NCBI RefSeq assembly: GCF_900243745.1
Contig: NZ_LT984798.1
Coordinates: forward strand, 3,318,501 to 3,382,500
DNA length: 64,000 nt
Direction of reading: 5' to 3'
Origin: Desulfovibrio sp. G11
GTDB lineage: Bacteria > Desulfobacterota > Desulfovibrionia > Desulfovibrionales > Desulfovibrionaceae
The translations under genes were made by a program, and so were the position numbers. Under the pieces are notes generated by a model. It was not told the origin of the DNA. It did no database searches and saw only the letters and a list, made by a program, of their open reading frames with translations. This document shows positions 38,361 to 46,003 of the stretch, piece by piece (position 1 is the stretch's first letter; each line of letters begins with the position of its first letter).

Positions 38361-38437
38361 GTCCCCATCGTCTAGCCGGCCCAGGACAACGGCCTTTCAC
38401 GCCGTCGACAGGGGTTCAAATCCCCTTGGGGACGCCA
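38361..38437 (+). tRNA. tRNA-Glu (anticodon TTC)
   Basis: A 77-nt cloverleaf with acceptor stem GTCCCCA/TGGGGAC, anticodon loop CTTTCAC giving TTC, T-arm with GGTTCAAATCC and encoded CCA. Positions 38393-38440 form the attL repeat of a 22-kb island. Confidence 0.95.
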
Positions 38438-38440
38438 AAT
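38393..38440 (+). repeat. attL of IME2 (48-bp direct repeat in tRNA-Glu)
   Basis: An identical 48-bp sequence occurs at 60406-60453. Nearby GGGGGTTAGG/GGGGTTAGTT motifs occur inside both ends (38482-38505 and 60300-60325), plausible integrase arm sites. Confidence 0.9.
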
Positions 38441-38510
38441 GATTCCAAGAGGTTATAACAAAAACCTCACCAGATACCCACAGGGGGTTAGGCCCGGGGG
38501 TTAGTTTTGA

Positions 38511-38543
38511 AAAAAGGCTGCATGAAAATGCGGCCTTTTTTTG
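38511..38543. terminator. Terminator between tRNA-Glu and the convergent integrase gene
   Basis: AAAAAGGCTGCA and TGCGGCCTTTTT form a stem with a T-run to the right and an A-run to the left, suitable for both directions. Confidence 0.8.
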
Positions 38544-38597
38544 TTTTCAAAAACGAAGTCTGAAGCATGTTCTTCTACTCCGTACCAGTCGTGCTCT

Positions 38598-39875
38598 CTA
38601 CTCCGTACCTGTTGCGATAAGTTTTTCGGAAGTTCGCCCTTGCTTGCGGCGAATCACAATTGCCTTTGCCTCCCCCACCTGCTTCTCTTCCTTTTTGTCT
38701 GCAAAGGCTTCCTTTTTTGATAAAGGCGAAGAAGGAGCAGGAAAGAGCGTGTGACGATTGGCAGGGCCACGGCTTGCCAGTACGCTCAGAGCATCCGAAA
38801 CTTCCGAGAATGCTCCAAGGCTGTGCAGGTATCTGTCCGTGGTTGTCTGCTTTTCGTGTCGCAGGGCGTGCTGGATGGCAAAGAGGCTTTTGCCCTCCTG
38901 TGCCAAGATGGTGGCGGCCAGATGCCGGATGGCGTGAAACCCGAATGGTTTCACCTTGGCCTTGGCGCAAAGCCTTTTCATTACGTGGGCTGCCGTTTTG
39001 TATGGTTGCCCGATGTACGGCTCCACCGGGCAGGTGAATACATGGTTCCCCTTGCCCTGGCGGTATTGCCACAGCCAGAGCATGGTGGCCCGCACTTCTT
39101 CATTCATGGGCATTTCGTCACGTTTTACCGTGCCTGTGCGGGTTTTGCGTGTGGTCAGCACCACTGTGCCACGCTCAAAGTCCACATCCTGCCAAGTCAA
39201 CTTGAGAAGTTCGCCCTTACGGGCCGCAAGGTTGAGAAAGCAGGTCAGCATGGCCTTCTCGCGTTCCGGGGCCGCCTCATAGACCTTCCAGAAATCCTCT
39301 TCCGGCGGAATGTACCGGGGAACACGGATTTCAGCATACCGCTGGCAGGCCAGAAAAGGATCCGGCATATCCAGCGGAAAATGGTCGAGGTAGGCTGCGC
39401 CCCACTTCCAGGCGGTAGTCAAGATTTTTCGATCTTTGTTGGAGCAGTTGGGGCCGCGTTGGTCATGCTGCCAGGCAAGGTACTTGCGGGCCTTTTTTCT
39501 GTCGAAGGATTCAACTGAATCATCTGGCGACAGTCCCTTGGTCTGTTCAAGGTAGCGGATGAACCGCCGAAAGCCGTCACGCTTCTCTTTGAAGGTTGCC
39601 AGAGTATTGCGCCGCTGACATTCCTCAAGGTAGGCCGTTCCCCATTCAAGAACCGTCACCCTTTGGGGCTTGGAGGCCAAAGGGATCATTTCTTCGGGTG
39701 CTGCTGCGGCTGCTTCCTCCAGTTCCTTTCTGGTGGTCACTTCCCAGGCTATGGCATTTTTTTCGTCGGCCTTGCTGCTGCCGAACCATTTTACTGCTGC
39801 CATCCTGCCCTGAAACCAGACTTGCCCTTTCCAACGCTTGGGGGAGCCTTTTTTCTTGCTCGTGAAGGTTGCCAT
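38598..39875 (-). CDS. int: Tyrosine integrase of IME2
   Basis: A 425-residue recombinase. A basic N-terminus and core-binding domain (about 85-180) are followed by a catalytic domain with NLAARKGELLKLTWQD (first Arg), GFHAIRHLAATIL (His-x-x-Arg) and ALRHEKQTTTDRYLHSL (His and Tyr). It is unlike the IME1 integrase and targets tRNA-Glu. The gene points towards attL and its end lies about 160 bp from the repeat. Its N-terminus is overlapped by the frame of the excisionase-like gene upstream. Confidence 0.92.
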   Translation of the reverse strand: MATFTSKKKGSPKRWKGQVWFQGRMAAVKWFGSSKADEKNAIAWEVTTRKELEEAAAAAPEEMIPLASKPQRVTVLEWGTAYLEECQRRNTLATFKEKRDGFRRFIRYLEQTKGLSPDDSVESFDRKKARKYLAWQHDQRGPNCSNKDRKILTTAWKWGAAYLDHFPLDMPDPFLACQRYAEIRVPRYIPPEEDFWKVYEAAPEREKAMLTCFLNLAARKGELLKLTWQDVDFERGTVVLTTRKTRTGTVKRDEMPMNEEVRATMLWLWQYRQGKGNHVFTCPVEPYIGQPYKTAAHVMKRLCAKAKVKPFGFHAIRHLAATILAQEGKSLFAIQHALRHEKQTTTDRYLHSLGAFSEVSDALSVLASRGPANRHTLFPAPSSPLSKKEAFADKKEEKQVGEAKAIVIRRKQGRTSEKLIATGTE

Positions 39876-40053
39876 TGAATATCTCCACTATGCGATTTTC
39901 AAGGAACCTTAGAGCGTGCCCAATCCGCACACCCCCGAACACTGTATAATACCGTCTGACCGTTCGCACATCAAGGCGGAAGATCGCAGCAACTTCACTT
40001 GCTGTAAGAATACGGCCCAGCTGGCCTGGAGATGGGGGCAATTGGCTTTTCAT
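39646..40053 (-). CDS. Excisionase-like helix-turn-helix protein (overlaps integrase start)
   Basis: An ATG at 40053 starts MKSQLPPSPGQLGRILTASEVAAIF, then RLDVRTVRRYYTVFGGVRIGHALRFLENRIVEI, the HTH_17 pattern of excisionases. The conserved part covers about 70 residues. The frame then runs 230 nt into the integrase gene, giving a Ser/Gly/Arg-rich tail that may be only a consequence of late termination. Role: controlling excision or integrase expression of the island. Confidence 0.65.
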   Translation of the reverse strand: MKSQLPPSPGQLGRILTASEVAAIFRLDVRTVRRYYTVFGGVRIGHALRFLENRIVEIFNGNLHEQEKRLPQALERASLVSGQDGSSKMVRQQQGRRKKCHSLGSDHQKGTGGSSRSSTRRNDPFGLQAPKGDGS

Positions 40054-40245
40054 CAGGATTCCTGTATTTTCCTTTTGAAAACCATATGCCACGTCAGGCA
40101 ACAAAAATGAGACTGCAAGAATTTCCCTCCTACTGCGGACGACAGTTTTACAGGGAAGTAGTGTCCGGCCCTGCTCGTGCCCATGCAGTCGGAAAATCAG
40201 ACGATATCAGATCGAGGCATAATTGATGGACTGTGAGAAACACTC

Positions 40246-41505
40246 ATGTGGGAAATCGAAGATATAAAAGAAGCCTGTAACCGGATTGAACGGAATACGG
40301 TTTATGGGGCTTTTGAATGCTGCCAGCAGTTTTTTTCATCCATCATGAGTAATGAAGACATTCTCAGATTGCGTGGACTGTCTGAAAAAAGGTGTCTCAC
40401 CTGGGATGCCCTTTACGAAGCCTGGATTGCTGCCTTTTTTGACAGGATCCCTTCTGCTGATGAAAATACCCTGGCAAAAATTCTGGGAACTCGAGCCAAG
40501 AAGGAAGCATTGGCGATTGAATACTTTGATGAAAGTAACAGTTTACCCCTATATCATGAACTTGAAAACCGAAGTTTCAGGGAAATACTGCCGTACATCA
40601 ATACTCACTACAAGCTGAGTCTGAAGCGATTAAAAGAAAAATACGAATACAACCCTCGATTTGAAGAAACTGTCACTTCCGCATTTAAAGCGAAGATGAA
40701 AAAACTGGAGAAAAAAAGATCAGCCACCCCGCCTGACAGTGAAATCTTACGTCAGACATTACAGGAAGACATTTTTGCAAAAATCAGGTCCTGGGCAGCG
40801 CTTATAGAATATGTCACCCTGCTGGTTCCTAATGATACAGGTAGCATACATGACACAGACGATCTTTATGACGCACTGATGGCTTTGCAGAATCTGCGTC
40901 ATAGGGAAAAGAACAAATTTCCAGTTTCCCGGATCACAACCTGCTCCTTATGCTGGCGCGTTGTAGATCTTTTCATGGCAAAAAAGAAAAATAGCGCACG
41001 ATGCCATGTTCACCTTTATGAAAAGGTTGCCGGGACGCCAGCACGAAAAAAGGCATATGAGCGAGCTCTGAAAATTACCGAAAGGCTCCGCCTTGCCCAT
41101 TCTTCACGAAGCCGCCTGCTGGCTGCCCTGATCAGGTTTTTCCCCTATGAAGAAAAACTTATCCAAGTCCGTCTGAATCTCTGGAACTGGTGGGAGCATG
41201 AACCGCCACAAAGCATTTGCCCTGCCACCGGAACACAAGACTTTCCTGATGAATTCTGGCTGGCGTTGCCTCATGTAGCTGAATTTTTGCGTCAGCAGGC
41301 ATGCCCTCTGGATTCCATAAATGCCATTGTTGAAACCATGATGCCCCTTGATTCCGGCGCTGATGCTCAAACGGTAGCCGATTACAATCAATGGATTGCA
41401 GCATGGACAAAAGACATCCGTTATTTCCTGCCGGTCTTCGCCCATGCGGAAACGTGGCTTGCAATCTATAAGGAACTGTATCCGTCCCTCCCAGTCGATA
41501 TGTAA
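40246..41505 (+). CDS. Unknown 419-residue protein with putative zinc knuckle, IME2
   Basis: I do not recognise the family. The protein is mostly helical and charged. In the middle (about residues 230-260) is TTCSLCWRVVDLFMAKK, then SARCHVHLYEK: a C-x2-C plus downstream C-x-H arrangement that could bind zinc, as in nucleic-acid-binding or replication-related proteins. The C-terminal half is rich in Trp and Leu. It lies between the excisionase-like gene and the IncQ-like mobilization genes, and is followed by its own terminator, so it may be the replication or regulatory protein of the island. Confidence 0.6.
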   Translation: MWEIEDIKEACNRIERNTVYGAFECCQQFFSSIMSNEDILRLRGLSEKRCLTWDALYEAWIAAFFDRIPSADENTLAKILGTRAKKEALAIEYFDESNSLPLYHELENRSFREILPYINTHYKLSLKRLKEKYEYNPRFEETVTSAFKAKMKKLEKKRSATPPDSEILRQTLQEDIFAKIRSWAALIEYVTLLVPNDTGSIHDTDDLYDALMALQNLRHREKNKFPVSRITTCSLCWRVVDLFMAKKKNSARCHVHLYEKVAGTPARKKAYERALKITERLRLAHSSRSRLLAALIRFFPYEEKLIQVRLNLWNWWEHEPPQSICPATGTQDFPDEFWLALPHVAEFLRQQACPLDSINAIVETMMPLDSGADAQTVADYNQWIAAWTKDIRYFLPVFAHAETWLAIYKELYPSLPVDM

Positions 41506-41547
41506 GCGGGAAATTCTTTCAGTCTCATTTCATTCCGGTTTTTTTGT

Positions 41548-41581
41548 ACACGATGATCATTGGAGGTCATCGTGTTTTTTT
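41548..41581 (+). terminator. Terminator after the 419-residue gene
   Basis: ACACGATGA pairs with TCATCGTGT, followed by T7. Confidence 0.88.
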
Positions 41582-41612
41582 ATGCCCACAAATTTTCTTT
41601 GCTGATGAAGAT

Positions 41613-41656
41613 TCCCGAAGGGCGCACTTATGCAAACACGCTTCGCGGTTTGCGCG
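41613..41656 (-). other. IncQ-like origin of transfer (oriT) of IME2
   Basis: On the minus strand TAAGTGCGCCCT (41630-41619) is identical to the nic core of RSF1010/R1162-type plasmids. It is preceded by an imperfect inverted repeat (GCAAACC, then GTTTGC; 41632-41653), the same order as in IncQ oriT. It lies about 90 bp before the MobA/MobL relaxase gene. The match was made from memory of the IncQ core. Confidence 0.8.
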
Positions 41657-41718
41657 CGCGAGGGCTGTGCCCCTCGACCCCAAAATGCAAAATGCACCAG
41701 GGCTGCCGGGGATAGGCT

Positions 41719-43521
41719 GTGGCGATTTATCATCTCCATATGCAGACCATCAGTCGCGCTGACGGCAGAAGTGCGGTAGCCGCCGCTGCCTACAGGGCCG
41801 CTTCTCGTCTGACGGCTGCCGATGGCCGTGTGTTCGACTTTCGACGCAAGCAAGGAGTGGTGGCGCGAGAAATTTTTGTACCTGAAGGTTGTCCCGCCAT
41901 CGGCAGGCAAGATTTGTGGTTGCTGGCAGAGCGTACAGAAAAACGCAAAAACTCCACCCTGGCCCGCGAAATGGATATGGCCATTCCTGTGGAGCTGAGC
42001 AAGGTGGAGCGGTTCAAGCTTGCGGCCCAATTTTGCCGCTGGCTTGCGCAGGAATATCAGGTGGCAGTGGATTGCTGCATGCACAGGAAGGACAGAAATG
42101 ATCAAGAGGAGAATCCACACATACATGTCATGTTCACGACTCGCCGCTATTCGCAGGAGGGGACGTTGGGCGCAAAAACCCGTGAGCTTGATGACCTGAA
42201 AACGCGAAAAACGCACCTCCTGCATATTCGTGAAAGATGGGCGAATTTCTGCAATGAGTATCTCCAATTTTATGGAAAAATAATAGATCATCGCTCCTTT
42301 AAAGATCAGGGAATTGATGCATTGCCGCAAATTCATGTGGGTTCTGCGGCAACAACAATGGCTCGCCGTGGGCTGGAAACAGAGCGTGGCGCACTTAACC
42401 GGGATATTCAGAATACTAATTCTGAAATTCTACAACTGCAACAGGAGATTGAAAATGCCAAATGCTTGGGAAATGGAAGTGGCAGAGAATGTACAGAGGG
42501 AACTCAAAAATATGGAGCCAAAGATAGCGAGCTATCTGAGAAAATTGGTGCAGGAGGAGGCCAACAACGATTGGGGGCAGGCTCTAGTACTTATGGATTT
42601 GGTTCACAAGGAACTGTTGGAGGTCAAAGCCCAACTCCAGAAGATGGGCAAAGGAGAAATCCCACCATCCCACTCCATACAGACTCTGGTGGCACGTCTG
42701 GAGGCTCTGGAGGAAGGCCATGCCCAGTTGAAGACGGACGTCCGGCTTATGATGCCCACGCAAACCGAACAGAGCGGGTAGCAGCCTTGGAGGTGCTGGC
42801 ACACAGCTGCGTCAGCACCTCCAAGGAAATTCAAAGTGATATCCATGCTCTGGTTGAAGTTGTAAACTTGCGCTGTCTTGAAAGCAGTATTCGCCAACGC
42901 CGATTGCAGCGCCTTAAAGAACCCAGCATGGAAGTCATTGTGGAATGCGGGCGTGTTATCAAAGAAATTCTTCATACCGTGGATAGGGTTAACGCGCAGG
43001 CCATCCATAAGACGCTGCTATTCTCCGCACCACAGCCTTCATCGCGCCTCGTTACCCTCACCGAAAAGGCTAAGGACATCATTGCTGTCGGCCAGAGTAT
43101 TCAAAAAGAAATTCTGGCGGCTGTTGATCACAGAAACGTTCAATATATCCAGGAGTATCTGGATAGAAGACGCCTCAGAGAATTCAAAGCGTCCTGTCTT
43201 GACATTAGTGTTGAATGCGACCGCACAATCCGAGAAATTTTCGAGGCCACAGACAGGTTGGATGCCCGCTTCATAGAGCAATGGCTTGCCCGGCACAGCG
43301 CACCAAACTTTATTGATGAGCAAGAAATATCCTTGCTTAAGCCGCCATACTGCCCCTATGTGGTCAGAATAAATCTGGAAAATGATGAACCCCCCCAATG
43401 GATGGAGTCCAATGGCGTGATTCGGACAAATCTTGATACCCCGGAAACATCTGGGCCGGACCTCGCAGAGGGGGCTCCCGACAGCCCAGATGATACGGAA
43501 ATAAACAATGCGCCTACATAG
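41719..43521 (+). CDS. mobA: MobA/MobL-family relaxase (MOBQ type)
   Basis: A 600-residue protein from a GTG start. The N-terminal relaxase domain (about 1-210) begins MAIYHLHMQTISRADGRSAV and has the metal motif NPHIHVMFTTRR (His134, His136). A Gly/Ser/Thr-rich linker (about 250-350) coincides with a nested gene in another frame. The C-terminal part (about 355-540) contains four degenerate helical repeats (for example VECGRVIKEILHTVDRVNAQ and VECDRTIREIFEATDRLDAR). It would nick the adjacent IncQ-like oriT. Downstream is a TraD-like gene. Confidence 0.9.
   Translation: MAIYHLHMQTISRADGRSAVAAAAYRAASRLTAADGRVFDFRRKQGVVAREIFVPEGCPAIGRQDLWLLAERTEKRKNSTLAREMDMAIPVELSKVERFKLAAQFCRWLAQEYQVAVDCCMHRKDRNDQEENPHIHVMFTTRRYSQEGTLGAKTRELDDLKTRKTHLLHIRERWANFCNEYLQFYGKIIDHRSFKDQGIDALPQIHVGSAATTMARRGLETERGALNRDIQNTNSEILQLQQEIENAKCLGNGSGRECTEGTQKYGAKDSELSEKIGAGGGQQRLGAGSSTYGFGSQGTVGGQSPTPEDGQRRNPTIPLHTDSGGTSGGSGGRPCPVEDGRPAYDAHANRTERVAALEVLAHSCVSTSKEIQSDIHALVEVVNLRCLESSIRQRRLQRLKEPSMEVIVECGRVIKEILHTVDRVNAQAIHKTLLFSAPQPSSRLVTLTEKAKDIIAVGQSIQKEILAAVDHRNVQYIQEYLDRRRLREFKASCLDISVECDRTIREIFEATDRLDARFIEQWLARHSAPNFIDEQEISLLKPPYCPYVVRINLENDEPPQWMESNGVIRTNLDTPETSGPDLAEGAPDSPDDTEINNAPT
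42455..42781 (+). CDS. Nested mobB-like gene inside mobA (+1 frame)
   Basis: A 108-residue frame from ATG at 42455 with AGGAG 8 nt upstream, entirely inside mobA. It begins MPNAWEMEVAENVQRELKNM and continues as a regular, hydrophobic/charged helical protein (YLRKLVQEEANNDWG, LVHKELLEVKAQLQKM). In contrast the mobA frame here is low-complexity Gly/Ser-rich, suggesting the nested frame carries the selective constraint. RSF1010 has a mobB gene overlapping mobA in another frame, a precedent for this arrangement. Function as a mobilization accessory is inferred. Confidence 0.65.
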   Translation: MPNAWEMEVAENVQRELKNMEPKIASYLRKLVQEEANNDWGQALVLMDLVHKELLEVKAQLQKMGKGEIPPSHSIQTLVARLEALEEGHAQLKTDVRLMMPTQTEQSG

Positions 43522-43547
43522 CACTGCATATACTATAGGAGATTATC

Positions 43548-43904
43548 ATGAACCCCAATAACCAGATGGCTCCCGAAAATATCACCTCCAACATTCTTCC
43601 GAGAAAAACTCTCGCTGAAAAAATGGCCAACCTGCAACTCCAAAAGCAGAAGCTGGCTCAAAAAACAGCAGCCTTGAATAAAGAGGCCCGCAAAGAACGT
43701 GATGGGCAGCTTATTGCCTGGGGCATCATGGTTGAGACCCAATACCGGAACGGCTCTTCAGAACAGCGTGAACGATTTATCACTGCCGCTCATGAACTGC
43801 TCAAGGACAGGAACCTGAGCCGTGCCCTTGCAGGTTTTGCTCGGTTGGATAATGAAATAGCAAATATGGTGAAAGTTTATCAGCCTGATAACAATACCAA
43901 ATAA
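43548..43904 (+). CDS. TraD-like small mobilization protein
   Basis: A 118-residue protein with AGGAG 8 nt before its ATG. A coiled-coil N-terminal half (LAEKMANLQLQKQKLAQKTAALNKEARKERD) leads to QLIAWGIMVETQYRNGS, matching the RKxR..LIxxGALVE pattern of the TraD/MobC-type accessory family. It lies 26 bp after mobA and is probably in one operon with it. It likely helps the relaxase act at oriT. Confidence 0.7.
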   Translation: MNPNNQMAPENITSNILPRKTLAEKMANLQLQKQKLAQKTAALNKEARKERDGQLIAWGIMVETQYRNGSSEQRERFITAAHELLKDRNLSRALAGFARLDNEIANMVKVYQPDNNTK

Positions 43905-44080
43905 TTACAATCAAGGTTTATTCACAAACGGTGCGGCAACGATTGGAGTCGTATAGCAATCCATCTAATTTCAAGATGAGCTCAACTCTGTTCGGTACTG
44001 CGACAACCATTTCGTTTGCCTGTTTTAGTGACACAGGTTGTATGGGCTGATATCCAATTCCTCCTGCGGTATTTTTCAAG

Positions 44081-44089
44081 ACTCATAAT
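44081..44089. repeat. 9-bp target duplication, IS4-family copy 2 (left)
   Basis: ACTCATAAT here and at 45350-45358. Confidence 0.9.
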
Positions 44090-45349
44090 CATTGCTGTCC
44101 GGCTAAGGGGTAACAAAAAAGTCCAAAATCTCAGCAGTATGTGGTATAAGAAGTTACCACAACAACTTGCCACACAAGGAGATTTTGGACTTGAGCCATC
44201 ATACTACACTCTTCTCTCAACTGCTATCCCTGATACCGGGACATGTTTTTGAAAAACTCGAACGCAAGCACAAAACTGGCCGCTCTTCACGCCAATTTGG
44301 ATTCAAGGAGCAATTCACCGTCATGGCCTTTATCCAACTCGCTGCAAGGCGCTCTTTACGCGATGGGCTTCGCGCCTTGGAGGCGGCCAAGAGACGGCTG
44401 TATCACCTCGGCTTGAAATCAGTAGCGCGTTCCACGGTTGCCGATGCCAACAATTCAAGGCCTGTGGAATTTTTCAAAGACCTGTTCGCTGAAATGTATG
44501 GCCTGTGCCATCTTCGTGCGCCTCGTCACAAATTCCGCTTCAAGTGCAAGCTGTACAGCATGGACGCCACCACCATCAGCCTATGCCTGTCCATCTTTCC
44601 CTGGGCGTCGTTCCGGCGGAACAAGGCTGGCGTGAAAGTAAATACCGTGCTTGACCACGATGGCTACATTCCCGCTTTTCTCGATATCAACAATGCCAAA
44701 ACCCACGAAAGCCGCATGGCCAAAAGTCTTTCATTGCCAAAGGGTTCCATCGTCACCTTCGATAAAGGCTATATCTGCTATTCCTGGTTTCGCATGTTGA
44801 CCGCGAAGGGCATTTTCTTCGTAACCCGAATGAAGAGCAATGCTGCCTATAAGCTCGTTGATCGCCGCGCCGTAGACCGGAAAACCGGGGTCACGTCCGA
44901 TCACATCATTGACGTGAGCAGCCGGGGAAAAACCACTCGTCTACGCAGAATCGGCTATCGCGATGCAAAAACCGGCAAACGGTACGAATTTTTGACCAAC
45001 CATTTCCGCCTGTCCGCCAAGACAATTGCTGATATCTATAAAGAACGCTGGCAAATTGAAATATTCTTCCGCGAAGTCAAACAAAATCTGCATATTAAAA
45101 GCTTTGTCGGGCGCTCGGAGAATGCGGTGCACATCCAGATTTATACGGCCCTGACCGTGTATTTACTCCTGGCCTATCAGAAATTCCTGAGCAAGCTTGG
45201 GCTGTCGGTGCAACAACTCTTCGAGCTCATTTGCTTGAATCTGTTCGGCAAGGATTCTCTGGAAGAACTTCTGAATCCGCGAAGACGAAAAACTATAAAC
45301 ACCTATAGTTATAGCCTGTTAGCTATGGGTGCTTAACCGGACAACATTG
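44090..45349 (+). mobile_element. IS4-family insertion sequence, copy 2 (1260 bp)
   Basis: Ends CATTGCTGTCCGGCTAAG on the left and, inverted on the right, CAATGTTGTCCGGTTAAG, with a 9-bp duplication. Almost identical to copy 3 and related to copy 1. Confidence 0.92.
44191..45336 (+). CDS. IS4-family transposase (copy 2)
   Basis: 381 residues starting at TTG 44191, placed after AAGGAG. The equivalent codon is ATG in copy 1, which supports this start. It has catalytic motifs [20 protein letters not shown] and [18 protein letters not shown]. It differs from copy 3 at two protein positions at most (Met for Leu in RMKSN, Thr for Pro in SAKTIAD), so the two are recent duplicates. Confidence 0.93.
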   Translation: MSHHTTLFSQLLSLIPGHVFEKLERKHKTGRSSRQFGFKEQFTVMAFIQLAARRSLRDGLRALEAAKRRLYHLGLKSVARSTVADANNSRPVEFFKDLFAEMYGLCHLRAPRHKFRFKCKLYSMDATTISLCLSIFPWASFRRNKAGVKVNTVLDHDGYIPAFLDINNAKTHESRMAKSLSLPKGSIVTFDKGYICYSWFRMLTAKGIFFVTRMKSNAAYKLVDRRAVDRKTGVTSDHIIDVSSRGKTTRLRRIGYRDAKTGKRYEFLTNHFRLSAKTIADIYKERWQIEIFFREVKQNLHIKSFVGRSENAVHIQIYTALTVYLLLAYQKFLSKLGLSVQQLFELICLNLFGKDSLEELLNPRRRKTINTYSYSLLAMGA

Positions 45350-45358
45350 ACTCATAAT

Positions 45359-45945
45359 ATGCGTAAAACCTCTCAGAGAACAAGCCAGCATATCGTAGAT
45401 ATATAATCTAATGATATTAATGATAATATAAAAATATCATTACACTTATATATAATTTCTGCAATGATGCATCATACCATTGATGCTTAATTAAATTTGT
45501 CTTAAATTGCAGAGGTGACTTCACACATCATTAAGCTCGCGCAGATGCCGCAAATCGGCAACCACTAGGCCAAAATAGAAATCAGATATACCCCTCTGAC
45601 GGCACTCAACATTTTGCAATGAATGGGGAAACTCACCCGGCGAGATAATCCGTAGAGTCTTGGGAGTTTCATTGTCATTGTTGCCTTCAAGCCAGCCCGA
45701 AAGCAAAGCCATTGCTTTTTTGCGCCAACTAATCATTGTAATTGGGGTGATAGATTCAGCTTTGCCATAGCGTTGCGAATCTGCATGCCGGAGTAAATCT
45801 GTTGGTGATGTCAAACTCGACAGCAAAATTATCGTTTAGTTGCTGTGCAACGTGCACTGTTATCTAAACCTAAATTAGTCCTTGCAATACATTGTGAATG
45901 ATAGTTGTAGCTATAATTTTTTAGCCACTCGCCTCTGTGGATATT
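45359..45945. other. Stretch between IS copy 2 and the lactate permease terminator
   Basis: AT-rich DNA. The only sizeable frame is at 45521-45826 on the minus strand, listed separately. No RNA is recognised. Confidence 0.4.
45521..45826 (-). CDS. Doubtful 101-residue frame
   Basis: The frame includes ITMISWRKKAMALLSGWLEG and FYFGLVVADLRHLREL, has no clear ribosome-binding site, and matches no family I know. It could be the remnant of a regulatory gene cut by the nearby insertions. Confidence 0.25.
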   Translation of the reverse strand: MLSSLTSPTDLLRHADSQRYGKAESITPITMISWRKKAMALLSGWLEGNNDNETPKTLRIISPGEFPHSLQNVECRQRGISDFYFGLVVADLRHLRELNDV

Positions 45946-45985
45946 TATAACAATAAGGCGGCCTTTTAGCCGCCTTATTGTTATA
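45946..45985. terminator. Bidirectional terminator of the lactate permease gene
   Basis: ATAACAATAAGGCGGC pairs with GCCGCCTTATTGTTAT around a short loop. A/T-rich on both sides. Confidence 0.85.
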
Positions 45986-46003
45986 AATATAATCGTATCA
46001 AAT

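Noticed and set aside
40108..40227. 39-codon frame MRLQEFPSYCGRQF... upstream of the unknown island gene
   Set aside because: No ribosome-binding site or family similarity; too short to support.
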